Assembly (NCBI RefSeq): GCF_041434935.1
Contig: NZ_CP107964.1
Location: 1,798,001-1,862,000 of the forward strand
DNA length: 64,000 nt
Source of the DNA: Kitasatospora sp. NBC_00374
GTDB lineage: Bacteria > Actinomycetota > Actinomycetes > Streptomycetales > Streptomycetaceae
Direction of reading: 5' to 3'
Shown here piece by piece: positions 52,134 through 60,766 of this stretch. Made by a program: the position numbers and the translations under genes. Under the pieces are notes generated by a model that saw only the letters and a list, made by a program, of their open reading frames with translations, ran no database searches and was not told the DNA's origin. The number at the start of each line of letters is the position of its first letter. The first letter of the stretch is position 1.

Positions 52134-52820
52134 TCAGCCGGCGCGGTTGCGCCGCTGCGCGAGCTCGTCCGCCGGGTCGTGGCCGACCATGGTCTCACCG
52201 GTGTCGGTCCGCTCCCCGTGCAGTCGCCCCAGGGCCGCCTCCAGCTCCTTGCCGACGGCGCCGACGGCGATACCGAACATGCCCTGGCCACCGCCGAGCA
52301 GGTCGACCACCTGCTGCGGGGAGGTGCACTCGTAGACCGTCGCGCCGTCGCACATCAGCGTGAGCCCGGCGAAGTCGGCGGGTTCGGCGGACTGCAGGTG
52401 GCTGACGGCGACCCGGATGTTCTGCAGCGACACCCCGGCGTCCAGCAGCCGCTTGACGATCTTCAGCAGCAGGATGTCGCGGAAGCTGTACAGGCGCTGG
52501 GCGCCGGCCGGGTACGCGGACCGCACGCTGGGCTCCAGCAGGCCCGTGCGCGCCCAGTAGTCCAGCTGCCGGTAGGTGATCCCGGCGGCCGCGCAGGCCG
52601 TCGGGCCGCGGTAGCCGAGCAGCGCCGAGGTCGGGGCGAGGCGCTCGATCGCGGGCTGACCCGCCTGCACGGCGGGGAACCGGCCCACCCGGGGCCGCTC
52701 GGAATCCAGGGTCTCGACCGCATCGGCACCCCGGGGGGGCGCCAGCAGGCCGCGGGCGCTGCGCGGGAGGTGCACGGCGCACAGGCTCCCGGCAGCCAGG
52801 TCATCGCCGGTGCCGCTCAT
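52134..52820 (-). CDS. MerR-family regulator (Rv1830-like)
   Basis: A 228-residue MerR-type regulator in the position of mycobacterial Rv1830. About 75 residues of disordered N-terminus precede the DNA-binding domain (GITYRQLDYWARTGLLEPSV, wing AYPAGAQRLYSFRDILLLKI). A helical region follows with QNIRVAVSHLQSAEPADFAG and a C-terminal domain containing YECTSPQQVVDLLGGGQGMF, which is unusual for MerR. GGAGG precedes the ATG. It lies downstream of the DUF151 gene but has its own predicted promoter. The target is unknown. Confidence 0.9.
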   Translation of the reverse strand: MSGTGDDLAAGSLCAVHLPRSARGLLAPPRGADAVETLDSERPRVGRFPAVQAGQPAIERLAPTSALLGYRGPTACAAAGITYRQLDYWARTGLLEPSVRSAYPAGAQRLYSFRDILLLKIVKRLLDAGVSLQNIRVAVSHLQSAEPADFAGLTLMCDGATVYECTSPQQVVDLLGGGQGMFGIAVGAVGKELEAALGRLHGERTDTGETMVGHDPADELAQRRNRAG

Positions 52821-52891
52821 GCCAACCTCCGTCCACTGCTGCTGCGGGCCGTCCGGGCCCCGGGTGGCCCGACGAACCGGAGCCATCCCTG

Positions 52892-52920
52892 ACGGTAAGC
52901 AGTCGCCAGAGACCCGTCAA
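52892..52920 (-). promoter_or_regulatory. Predicted promoter of the MerR gene
   Basis: TTGACG (52920-52915), a 17-bp spacer and TACCGT (52897-52892) lie about 75 bp before the start at 52820. Confidence 0.5.
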
Positions 52921-53098
52921 CGATCGCCACGCCGGACGTCACCGCCAATGTCACTCCACCGAGTGGTTTTCCGTACCCTCAGTGTGGGCATTTGCGGGGG
53001 CTCGGCCCTGCGCAACTTGCGGACGTCTCCGGCCGGAGATAAAGAACCGGCCGAGCTCCGAGCAGTCGTCGGCCCGCAGACAGACCGACGGGGCACGC

Positions 53099-53569
53099 CT
53101 ACTGCTGCCCGCCGAAGTCCTCCGGCGAGACCTGGTCGAGGAACTCGCGGAACTTCTCCACCTCGTCCTCCTGCTCGTCCGGGATCGAGATGCCCGCCTC
53201 GGCCAGCACTTCCTCGCTGCCGTAGATCGGCGTACCGGTCCGCAGGGCCAGCGCTATCGCGTCGGACGGGCGCGCACTCACCTCCACGCCGCCTGCGAAG
53301 ACCAGCTCGGCGTAGAACACGCCCTCACGGAGGTCGTTGATCCGCACTTCGGTGAGCTGGTGCCCCAGTGCGTCCAGCACGTCCTTGAAAAGGTCGTGCG
53401 TCAGCGGCCGCGCCGGCGTCATGCCCTGCTGGGCGAAGGCGATCGCGGTCGCCTCTCCCGGTCCGATCCAGATCGGCAGATACCGATCGCCCCCGACCTC
53501 CCGCAGCAGCACGATCGGCTGGTTGGACGGCATCTCCACCCGGACACCCACGACGTCGAGCTCATTCAC
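53099..53569 (-). CDS. DUF151 bifunctional nuclease-family protein (Rv1829-like)
   Basis: A 156-residue single-domain protein of the bifunctional nuclease family (DUF151). It is conserved next to GarA in actinobacteria and reported as DNase/RNase in plants; its bacterial role is unclear. It starts NELDVVGVRVEMPSNQPIVL, with conserved YLPIWIGPGEATAIAFAQQG, RPLTHDLFKDVLDALG and ARPSDAIALALRTGTPIY. An acidic C-terminus (PDEQEDEVEKFREFLDQVSP) replaces the UVR domain of other relatives. The GTG at 53569 matches the conserved beginning of homologues. It follows the FtsR-type gene across 95 bp. Confidence 0.93.
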   Translation of the reverse strand: MNELDVVGVRVEMPSNQPIVLLREVGGDRYLPIWIGPGEATAIAFAQQGMTPARPLTHDLFKDVLDALGHQLTEVRINDLREGVFYAELVFAGGVEVSARPSDAIALALRTGTPIYGSEEVLAEAGISIPDEQEDEVEKFREFLDQVSPEDFGGQQ

Positions 53570-53664
53570 ATTCGCAACCCTATGGCCCACACCGCCGATA
53601 TGAAAGCGCAGCCGGTCGGCCCCGGCCGATTCCGGCCGTACCGGGCCCTCGTTCGGCGGCCGTC

Positions 53665-54444
53665 CTACGGCTTCGGACGTAGCCCGGCCTGCACCATTGC
53701 CGCGTGCAGGCGTACCGAGAGGGTCGCCAGCTCCCGCGCGGTGGCCTCCGCGTGCGCCCGGGTCTGCGGGTTGCGGTGACGGCGCAGCGGGGCGACCACC
53801 TGTTCGACCAGGGCCACCTCACGGTCCGCCGCCGCCTTCATCGCCCGCAGGTGCCGGGGCTCCAGGCCGTACCGGCCCAGCTCCGCCACCAACCGGGCGA
53901 TCTGCAGGGTCTCGCCGTCGAACCCGCCGTCCGAACCCGCCGCGACCAGCCCGTAGGCCTCCCACTCGGCCAGCTCGCGCTCGCTCGACTCGGCGGCTGC
54001 CAGCAGCTCCGCCCGGCCCAGCCTGACCCCGGCGGTCGGGTAGCCGGCGACCAGCTCGCGGTCGGCCTCCTCAAGGGGCCCGGGCCGGTTGTCCGGCGCA
54101 GGAAGGGCCGGGGGCTGCTCGCCCCGCTCCATGGCGTCCAGATGCTCGCGGATCACCCGCAGCGGCAGGTAGTGGTCGCGCTGCATGCGCAGCACGTACG
54201 CCAGCCGTTCGAGGTCCGCCGGGCTGAACTTCCGGTAGCCCGAGGGGGTCCGCTTGGGCTCCACCAGGCCCTCCGCCTCCAGGAAGCGGATCTTGGAGAT
54301 GGTGACCTCGGGGAAGTCGTCCCTGAGGTGGGCCAGCACGGCGCCGATGCTCAGCAGGTCGTCGCCCCGCCGCCGCACCTCGCCCGTGCGCCGGGAGGCG
54401 GGCACGGGTGAGGATCCGAGGAGGGTGGGAGTGTTAGCGGTCAC
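53665..54444 (-). CDS. ftsR: FtsR-type MerR-family regulator (Rv1828-like)
   Basis: A 259-residue MerR-type regulator in the position of Rv1828 and corynebacterial FtsR, an activator of ftsZ. The HTH is LLSIGAVLAHLRDDFPEVTI, then SKIRFLEAEGLVEPKRTPSG with YRKFSPADLERLAYVLRMQR as the wing and linker. A long helical C-terminal part with repeated charged helices follows. The GTG at 54444 has GGAGCCCGA ahead and begins 23 bp after the GarA stop, so the two are co-transcribed. Control of cell division is inferred from orthology and position only. Confidence 0.88.
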   Translation of the reverse strand: MTANTPTLLGSSPVPASRRTGEVRRRGDDLLSIGAVLAHLRDDFPEVTISKIRFLEAEGLVEPKRTPSGYRKFSPADLERLAYVLRMQRDHYLPLRVIREHLDAMERGEQPPALPAPDNRPGPLEEADRELVAGYPTAGVRLGRAELLAAAESSERELAEWEAYGLVAAGSDGGFDGETLQIARLVAELGRYGLEPRHLRAMKAAADREVALVEQVVAPLRRHRNPQTRAHAEATARELATLSVRLHAAMVQAGLRPKP

Positions 54445-54467
54445 TCGGGCTCCAGCCGAAGTCGTGG

Positions 54468-55361
54468 TCAGTACCCCCGGTGGTGACTGGCGAAGAACAC
54501 CAGCCGGTACTTGCCGATCTGCACCTCGTCGCCGTTGTTGAGCGCGACCTCCTCGATCCGCTCCCGGTTGACGTAGGTGCCGTTCAGGCTGCCCACGTCG
54601 GCCACCGTGAAGCCGCCGTCCTGACGGCGGCGGAACTCCACGTGCCGGCGCGAGACCGTGACGTCGTCCAGGAAGATGTCGCCCTGCGGGTGACGCCCGG
54701 CCTCGGTGATGTCGGAGTCCAGCAGGAAGCGGCTGCCCGAGTTCGGGCCGCGCTGGACGATCAGCAGGGCCGAGCCCGGCGGCAGCGCGTCGATGGCCGC
54801 GAGCACCTCGGGCGACAGCGCCGGAGTGGCGCCGGTGCCGGTGGCGTTGGGGTCGTAGGACTCCAGGCCGGAGATCGTGATGGTCGAGGTGGTCTCGGCC
54901 GCACCCTCGGGGTGCGCGCCCGCCCGCAGCGGAGTTCCGCAGTTGGAGCAGAACCTGGCCGTGGCGGCGTTCTGGTTGCCGCAGCGGGGACACGGGGAGG
55001 AGCCGGCCATGTTCACTGCCTCCTGGCGCGGCACACCCGACTGGACGTGCCCGGCATAGGGGTCCGGGGCGAACCCTCCACCAGAGGTTGAGGGTCCTGT
55101 CGGGAAACCTATGCGCGGCGCGCCCGTGGAATCAACCGACGCGCCGTACGCCGTGCCGAAGCCTTCGGTGGAGATACCGGCGCCCTGAGTCGCGTTGTCG
55201 TCGCGGTAGAGCGGACGCTGCGCGTACTGGTCCGCATCCGGCGCGGGGCGCATCCCCGGCACACCGGACTCCTCGTCGGCCCGGCGGTGGCGCGCGGTGG
55301 GCGCCTCGACCGCCGCGTCGCGACGATTGCTGCGGCCGAAGAGCTTTGCGAAGAAACTCAC
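54468..55361 (-). CDS. garA: FHA-domain regulator GarA/OdhI-like
   Basis: A 297-residue forkhead-associated protein. A variable N-terminal part (residues 1-115) is followed by a zinc ribbon with Cys124, Cys127, Cys138 and Cys141. The phospho-acceptor motif ETTST is at 156-160, equivalent to the PknB/PknG-modified threonines of GarA. The FHA domain (about 205-285) has AGRHPQGDIFLDDVTVSRRH and NGTYVNR. In mycobacteria and corynebacteria the unphosphorylated form inhibits 2-oxoglutarate dehydrogenase and controls glutamate metabolism. GarA there lacks the long N-terminus and zinc ribbon. GTG at 55361, AAGGGG upstream. Confidence 0.92.
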   Translation of the reverse strand: MSFFAKLFGRSNRRDAAVEAPTARHRRADEESGVPGMRPAPDADQYAQRPLYRDDNATQGAGISTEGFGTAYGASVDSTGAPRIGFPTGPSTSGGGFAPDPYAGHVQSGVPRQEAVNMAGSSPCPRCGNQNAATARFCSNCGTPLRAGAHPEGAAETTSTITISGLESYDPNATGTGATPALSPEVLAAIDALPPGSALLIVQRGPNSGSRFLLDSDITEAGRHPQGDIFLDDVTVSRRHVEFRRRQDGGFTVADVGSLNGTYVNRERIEEVALNNGDEVQIGKYRLVFFASHHRGY

Positions 55362-55542
55362 GGGCGAATCCCCTTGTGTGTGACAGACCCGCCCGCGGGG
55401 CAGGGTGAGAGGCTCGGACCGGACGTGCACCCGAAATCGGGCAGGTACCGAGCGTGTGCTGTGTCCCAGTGTGACCGACCGTCGGCGGACAGCCGCCACC
55501 GGGTCCTGGCGGGAGTTGACGGGCCGTCCGAAATCCGCCCCG

Positions 55543-56577
55543 TCACTTCGCCGCCGGCTTGCCGTACTGCAGTTGCCCGGGCGCGGCGAGAGCGTCGACG
55601 ACGACCTTCTGCTGCTGGGTGATCGTGGCGCGCGCCTGGTGGTTCTCCAGCGTCCGCACCACACCACCCGGAATGTTCAGGGCAGGGGTCAGGTCCTGCG
55701 GGTTGCCGACCACGGTGAAACGGAACGGCTGCGACACGGCCTTGCCGTCGATCTGCACACCGCCCGACGCCCCGTCGGTGAAATAGGTACCGGCCACCAC
55801 TCGAACATCGTTGATCTGAATCGCCTCCGCCCCCGCCGCTCGCAGTTCCTGCAGGGTGTCAAGCAGCATATCTGCCTTCACCTGCCCTTGGGGATCATCG
55901 ATGGTCAGCACGATCCCCGGCCCGGTCGCCCGGACCGTACCTGCCAGAACACCCAATTCCGCGCTCTTCTTCCTGGTCTGCTCCTGAGCCTCCTTGGCCT
56001 GGTTGGAGCTGTTCTCCAACTGCGCCATCGACTGCTCGAGCTGCGTCTTCTCCTGCTGGAGACGCTGCTGACGGCTGTCCAGTTCGTCGAGGATGCGGAC
56101 AAGATCCTCCTGCCGTGCGCCGCGCAGCTGATCATGGTCGTTGGTCGACCGGACCTGGATGGCCAGCGCGAGCCCGAGCGAGAACAGCAGCACCGCCACC
56201 ACCAGCTGCCCCCGGGAGATCCGCGGCGGCCACAGGGCGGCCCGCATCCGCCGCCGGCCGTCGGCGGGCGGCGCGGAGGCGGTTCTCTCCCCGCTCGCCT
56301 CGGACACCTGCGCGACGGACGCCTCCGCGGCGGGCACCGGCTCGGTGGGCACCGGCTCGGGCTGCGCCGCAGGCCCGGCCTCGGGCGCGGCTGCGGCGGG
56401 CTCCTGTGCCGTCGGCTCCTCGACCGGCTCACTCCGAGGCGCGGCCTCGGGCTTCGCCGGCTCACGGTCCTGCTGCTCCTGCAAGGGCCTGTCGGCGGCC
56501 TGCTCGGGCACCCCGGCGGTGTCCGGCTCGTCCTCGGGCAGGTCGGGTCGCATGTCGGGCTTGTCGTCCTTGTCCAC
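55543..56577 (-). CDS. DUF881-family membrane protein (second copy)
   Basis: A 344-residue protein. An acidic, proline-rich cytosolic tail (1-115) is followed by one transmembrane helix (about 120-141, LVVAVLLFSLGLALAIQV). A coiled coil (about 150-205, rich in Q, E and K) leads into the extracellular DUF881 domain (about 205-335, GPGIVLTIDDPQGQ, AIQINDVRVV). Function unknown; it resembles Rv1825, which has been linked to the division/wall machinery. It is read 12 bp after the small basic protein gene, in one operon. No gcvH gene follows, unlike in mycobacteria. Confidence 0.92.
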   Translation of the reverse strand: MDKDDKPDMRPDLPEDEPDTAGVPEQAADRPLQEQQDREPAKPEAAPRSEPVEEPTAQEPAAAAPEAGPAAQPEPVPTEPVPAAEASVAQVSEASGERTASAPPADGRRRMRAALWPPRISRGQLVVAVLLFSLGLALAIQVRSTNDHDQLRGARQEDLVRILDELDSRQQRLQQEKTQLEQSMAQLENSSNQAKEAQEQTRKKSAELGVLAGTVRATGPGIVLTIDDPQGQVKADMLLDTLQELRAAGAEAIQINDVRVVAGTYFTDGASGGVQIDGKAVSQPFRFTVVGNPQDLTPALNIPGGVVRTLENHQARATITQQQKVVVDALAAPGQLQYGKPAAK

Positions 56578-56589
56578 GCCTTGCGCTCC

Positions 56590-56922
56590 CTACGCCCTGA
56601 ACACGTGCCGGCGGATGGCCGCCGCGTTGGAGAAGATCCGGATACCGAGCACGACCACCACACCGGTGGACAGCTGCGATCCGACACCGAGCTGGTCGCC
56701 GAGGAAGACGATCAGCGCCGCGACGACCACGTTCGAGAGGAAGGAGACCACGAACACCTTGTCGTTGAAGATCCCGTCCAGCATCGCCCGTACACCACCG
56801 AACACGGCGTCCAGCGCCGCCACCACCGCGATCGGCAGGTAGGGCACCACGGCGTCGGGGACCTCGGGCTGTACGAAGAGGCCGACGACCACGCCGATCA
56901 CGAGACCCAGTACGGCAATCAC
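56590..56922 (-). CDS. Small basic membrane protein (DUF1290, Rv1824-like)
   Basis: A 110-residue integral membrane protein of the Sbp family (DUF1290), conserved in Gram-positive bacteria near division genes. Three or four hydrophobic segments are visible: IAVLGLVIGVVVGLF, the PYLPIAVVAALDAVFGGVRA core, VFVVSFLSNVVVAALIVFLG and STGVVVVLGIRIFSNAAAIR. Its GTG overlaps the upstream DUF881 stop by 4 bases (GTGA at 56922-56919), so translation is coupled. Role unknown. Confidence 0.93.
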   Translation of the reverse strand: MIAVLGLVIGVVVGLFVQPEVPDAVVPYLPIAVVAALDAVFGGVRAMLDGIFNDKVFVVSFLSNVVVAALIVFLGDQLGVGSQLSTGVVVVLGIRIFSNAAAIRRHVFRA

Positions 56923-57995
56923 GGTGTTGGAACTCCTGTCCCTGCGGTGGACGATGCGGTGGCGTTCTTGGTGCCCGACGGCTTGGGGCTCCGCGTGGGC
57001 TTCGCCGCGGAGGACGACGCGGACGGCGCCGAGGGGGACGGTGACACGGGCGCGGACGGCGAGGGCTCGGACGGCGAGGGCGAGGGGGACGGCGACGCGG
57101 TCTCGGGCGTGTCCGGCCGGGCGAACCGGAGTGTGACGCCCAGGGCCGCCGGCAGCTGCAGGTTCTTCTGCACCGAGATGCTCGACTTGATGCCGTAGCT
57201 GTCCTGGATGATCCTCAGGTAGCGGCCGGCCTGGTTGTCCTGGAAGGCCTGGCTGAGCTGCTTGCCGTCGCCGATCGCCAGCACCGTGTACGGCGGCACC
57301 AGCGGCCGGTTGTCGACCAGGATGGCGTCGCCCGCCGCCCTGATCGCGGACAGCGCGGTGAGCCGCTGTCCGTTGACCGCGACGGCCTCCGCGCCCGCCT
57401 GCCAGAGGCCGTTCACGACGAGCTGCAGATCGTGGTCCCTGAGGCGCCCGGAGTTGCGGAAACCCTCGGCCTCGCGCGGGTTGCTGATGTTGCCGCCACC
57501 GTTGGTGCTGCTCGCATCCTCGATGACCAGCTTCACCCCGGGTCCGCTGATCTCACCCGTCCCGGTCTCGGCCGCCAGCGCGCCCAGTCCGCCGTCGTCC
57601 CCGGCCCGGAGGGCGTCCTGCTGGGTGGTCTCGACCTTGTCGCGCAGCTGCCCGACCTGCTTCTGCAGACCGTCCGCCGCGCCGGTGGCGTCCTTGATCC
57701 GGTGGACCAGTGCGTCGCGCTCCTTGGCCAGCGTCGGTTCGGCCTCGTGCGAGGTCACCGCACCCACCGTGACGACGGTCGCGGCCAGCGCCAGCCCGAG
57801 TGCCAGGGTGAGCCGGCCCCGCAGGGTGGAGGGCAGGCGGCTGGTCCCCTCCATGCCGCTGGCCCTGGCAGCCTCGGCGTAGCCGTCGTCCAGGCTGTGG
57901 TCCATCACCGTGGTCAGCAGGGACATCGAGGCGTCCGGACGGGCGAAGCGTCCGTCCCGGTCACTCGGCGTCGGCGTTGCTGGCATGCGGGACAT
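56919..57995 (-). CDS. DUF881-family membrane protein (first copy, Rv1823-like)
   Basis: A 358-residue protein with a cytosolic N-terminus (about 1-58), one transmembrane helix (about 60-80, LALGLALAATVVTVGAV), a coiled coil and an extracellular DUF881 domain (GPGVKLVIEDAS, AEAVAVNGQRLTALSAIRAA, PYTVLAIGD). A Ser/Pro-rich tail of about 60 residues (repeats of SPSPSPSE) follows, likely a flexible wall-spanning or O-mannosylated segment. The ATG at 57995 or 57986 starts it. It leads the DUF881-Sbp-DUF881 operon, which probably continues into garA. Confidence 0.9.
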   Translation of the reverse strand: MSRMPATPTPSDRDGRFARPDASMSLLTTVMDHSLDDGYAEAARASGMEGTSRLPSTLRGRLTLALGLALAATVVTVGAVTSHEAEPTLAKERDALVHRIKDATGAADGLQKQVGQLRDKVETTQQDALRAGDDGGLGALAAETGTGEISGPGVKLVIEDASSTNGGGNISNPREAEGFRNSGRLRDHDLQLVVNGLWQAGAEAVAVNGQRLTALSAIRAAGDAILVDNRPLVPPYTVLAIGDGKQLSQAFQDNQAGRYLRIIQDSYGIKSSISVQKNLQLPAALGVTLRFARPDTPETASPSPSPSPSEPSPSAPVSPSPSAPSASSSAAKPTRSPKPSGTKNATASSTAGTGVPTP

Positions 57996-58139
57996 CGTCC
58001 CATGTGCCCGACCGGGCGTACGACCTACCCCCACATGGCGGATGGGAATCAGGACCGGATCGTGACATCTCCCGGGCAGGCCGACGGGGTGGCACGGCCG
58101 CCTCGCCGTTCCACCCCGCCGTACCCGCGACATCCGGTC

Positions 58140-60635
58140 CTACCGGCCCGCGGAGTCGACCACCACACCCCACTCCTCCAGCAGCTGCTGGGCCGCCTGG
58201 TCGTCCGGGCCCTCGGCCCACAGGTGGGTGACGGCCTCGGCCGGGTCCGGCAGGACGAGCGTCCAGCGCCCGTCGGGCTCCACCACGCGCACGCCGTCCG
58301 TGGTGTCCAGCCGGCGGGAGCCGGCCGCCTCCACCACCGAGCGCATCACCATGCCCTTGGCCGCCCACGGGGTGGCGACGTCACGACGCTGGATGTGCGC
58401 CTGCGGGATCCGCGCGTCGATCTGGCTGAGCGTGAGCTGCGTCCGGGCCACCAGCCCCACCAGCCGGACGAACGCCGCGGCGCCGTCCAGCACACCGCTG
58501 AACTCCGGCACGACGAACCCGCCGCGGCCGTCCCCGCCGAACACCGTGCCCTCGGTGGTGGCGGCCTTGGCCAGATCGTCCGGCGAGGTGGACGTCCAGA
58601 TGACCTGGGTCCCGTGGTACGCCGCCACCTGCTCGGCGATCCGCGTCGTGGTCACCGGCAGCGCCACCTGACCGCTGCGGCGCTCGGCCGCCACCAGGTC
58701 GAGCAGCACCAGCAGCGCCCGGTCGTCGTCGATCACGCGCCCCAGCTCGTCCACGAAGGACACCCGCTCGCCGACCGGGTCGAAGCGCACCCCGAAGGCG
58801 GCCCGCGAGGAGGCCACCAGCTCGCCCAGGCGCGCCAGCGCGGCCCGACGCTCCTCGACATCCTCGGTCGGCCTGGACTCGTCCAGACCGCTGTCGACGG
58901 TCAGCGCCTCGACCCCCAGCCGGCCCAGGATGCTGGGCAGCACCAGCCCGGCACTGCCGTGCGCGGCATCCACCACCACCTTGAGCCCGGCCTCCCGGAC
59001 ACCCGTGGTGTCCACCGCCCGCAGCAGGTTGCCCGCGTACGAGTCGAACACGCTGGACGGGTGCAGCAGGTCGCCGATCTCACCGGGGAAGGCCCGCCGG
59101 AACTCCTGCCGGGAGTACACCCGGTCGAGCTTCCGCTGCTTGGCCTGCGACAGGTCGGCGCCCCGCTCGTCGAAGAACAGGATGTCCAGCGAGTCCGGCA
59201 CTCCGGGCGTGGTCCGCAGGAACACGCCGCCGGCACTGCCGCGGGCCGTGTGCTGCCGGGCCACCGGCATCGGCACGTTCTCGAGGTCACGGACGTCGAT
59301 CGCGCTGGTCTGCAGCGCGGAGATCATCGCCCGCTTGAGTGCCCGCGCACCACGCGAGTGGTCACGCGCGATGGTGACCGTCGCGCCCTTCTTGAGCGTC
59401 GTCGCGTACGCCCCCGCCAGCCGGACCGCCAGTTCCGGGGTGATCTCGACATTCAGCACGCCGGAGACGCCGCGCACCCCGAACAGGTGCTCCTGGCCGC
59501 GCGACTCCCAGATCACCGAGGTGTTGACGAACGCACCGGCCTCGATCGTCTTGAACGGGTAGACCCGGACGTTGGCGGCGATGTTCGATTCCTCGCCGAT
59601 CAGGCACTCGTCACCGATCACCGCCCCGTCGTCGATCCGGGCCGCGCGCATGACGTCGGTGTTCTTGCCGACCACACACCCGCGCAGGTTGCTCTGCGGC
59701 CCGATGTAGACGTTGTCGTGGATCACCGCCTTGTGCAGGAACGCCCCGCGCTTCACCACGACGTTGCTGCCCAGCACCGTGTGCTCACGCAGCTCGACCC
59801 CGGCCTCCACCTTGGCGTAGTCGCCGATGTACAGCGGGCCCCGCAGGATGGCCTCCGGGTCCACCTCGGCACCCTCGGCGATCCACACCCCCGGCGAGAT
59901 CTCGAAGCCGTCCAGCTCGACCTGGACCTTGCCCTCCAGCACGTCGGCCTGGGCCTTCACATAGCTCTCGTGCGTACCGACGTCCTCCCAGTAGCCCTCG
60001 GCCACGTAGCCGTAGACCGGCTTGCCCTCCTTGAGGAGCTGGGGGAAGACGTCGCTCGACCAGTCCACCGACTCGCCGGCCGCGACATAGTCGAAGACCT
60101 CGGGCTCCATCACATAGATGCCGGTGTTCACCGTGTCGGAGAACACCTGGCCCCAGGTCGGCTTCTCCAGGAAGCGCTCGACCCGGCCTTCGTCGTCGGT
60201 GATCGTGATGCCGAATTCCAGAGGATTGGGCACGCGTGTCAGACATACGGTGACGATCGCGCCCTTGGCCTTGTGGAACGCGATCAGCTCGGAAAGATCG
60301 AAATCGGTCAGCGCGTCGCCGGAGATCACCAGGAACGAGTCGTCCTTGAGCGCGTCCTCGGCGTTCTTGACACTGCCCGCCGTACCCAGCGGGACTTCCT
60401 CATTGGCATAAGTGAGGTGCATACCCAGGTCTTCGCCGTCACCGAAGTAGTTCTTGACCAGTGAGGCCAGGAACTGGACGGTGACGACGGTGTCCGAGAG
60501 GCCGTGCTTCCTGAGCAGCCGCAGCACGTGCTCCATGATCGGCCTATTGGCGACCGGCAGGAGCGGCTTCGGCATGCTTGAGGTCATCGGGCGGAGGCGG
60601 GTGCCCTCCCCGCCTGCCATCACAACGGCTTTCAT
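58140..60635 (-). CDS. Mannose-1-phosphate guanylyltransferase-like protein fused to a phosphomannomutase-like domain
   Basis: An 831-residue fusion. Residues 1-235 are a nucleotidyltransferase with GGEGTRLRPMTSSMPKPLLP (8-27) and the metal motif VISGDALTDFD. Residues about 250-370 form left-handed beta-helix hexapeptide repeats (IGDYAKVEAG, IGPQSNLRG). Residues about 380-830 are a phosphohexomutase fold. In the last part the usual catalytic TASHNP serine loop is replaced (GGVFLRTTPGVPDSLDILFF), so mutase activity is doubtful. Activity is probably formation of GDP-mannose or another NDP-sugar for envelope glycans. AGGAGG lies 12 bases before the ATG. Confidence 0.9.
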   Translation of the reverse strand: MKAVVMAGGEGTRLRPMTSSMPKPLLPVANRPIMEHVLRLLRKHGLSDTVVTVQFLASLVKNYFGDGEDLGMHLTYANEEVPLGTAGSVKNAEDALKDDSFLVISGDALTDFDLSELIAFHKAKGAIVTVCLTRVPNPLEFGITITDDEGRVERFLEKPTWGQVFSDTVNTGIYVMEPEVFDYVAAGESVDWSSDVFPQLLKEGKPVYGYVAEGYWEDVGTHESYVKAQADVLEGKVQVELDGFEISPGVWIAEGAEVDPEAILRGPLYIGDYAKVEAGVELREHTVLGSNVVVKRGAFLHKAVIHDNVYIGPQSNLRGCVVGKNTDVMRAARIDDGAVIGDECLIGEESNIAANVRVYPFKTIEAGAFVNTSVIWESRGQEHLFGVRGVSGVLNVEITPELAVRLAGAYATTLKKGATVTIARDHSRGARALKRAMISALQTSAIDVRDLENVPMPVARQHTARGSAGGVFLRTTPGVPDSLDILFFDERGADLSQAKQRKLDRVYSRQEFRRAFPGEIGDLLHPSSVFDSYAGNLLRAVDTTGVREAGLKVVVDAAHGSAGLVLPSILGRLGVEALTVDSGLDESRPTEDVEERRAALARLGELVASSRAAFGVRFDPVGERVSFVDELGRVIDDDRALLVLLDLVAAERRSGQVALPVTTTRIAEQVAAYHGTQVIWTSTSPDDLAKAATTEGTVFGGDGRGGFVVPEFSGVLDGAAAFVRLVGLVARTQLTLSQIDARIPQAHIQRRDVATPWAAKGMVMRSVVEAAGSRRLDTTDGVRVVEPDGRWTLVLPDPAEAVTHLWAEGPDDQAAQQLLEEWGVVVDSAGR

Positions 60636-60766
60636 TGCGGGTGCGTCCTCCTTCTCGGTGGTGGACCCTCTGGATCCATCAAACCGTTCAAGAGGTTGTC
60701 TACCCGGATCAAACCGTCCGACGCACCGTGTGGGCCGTGTGAAACCTCTCGGTCCACGGCCCCGGG

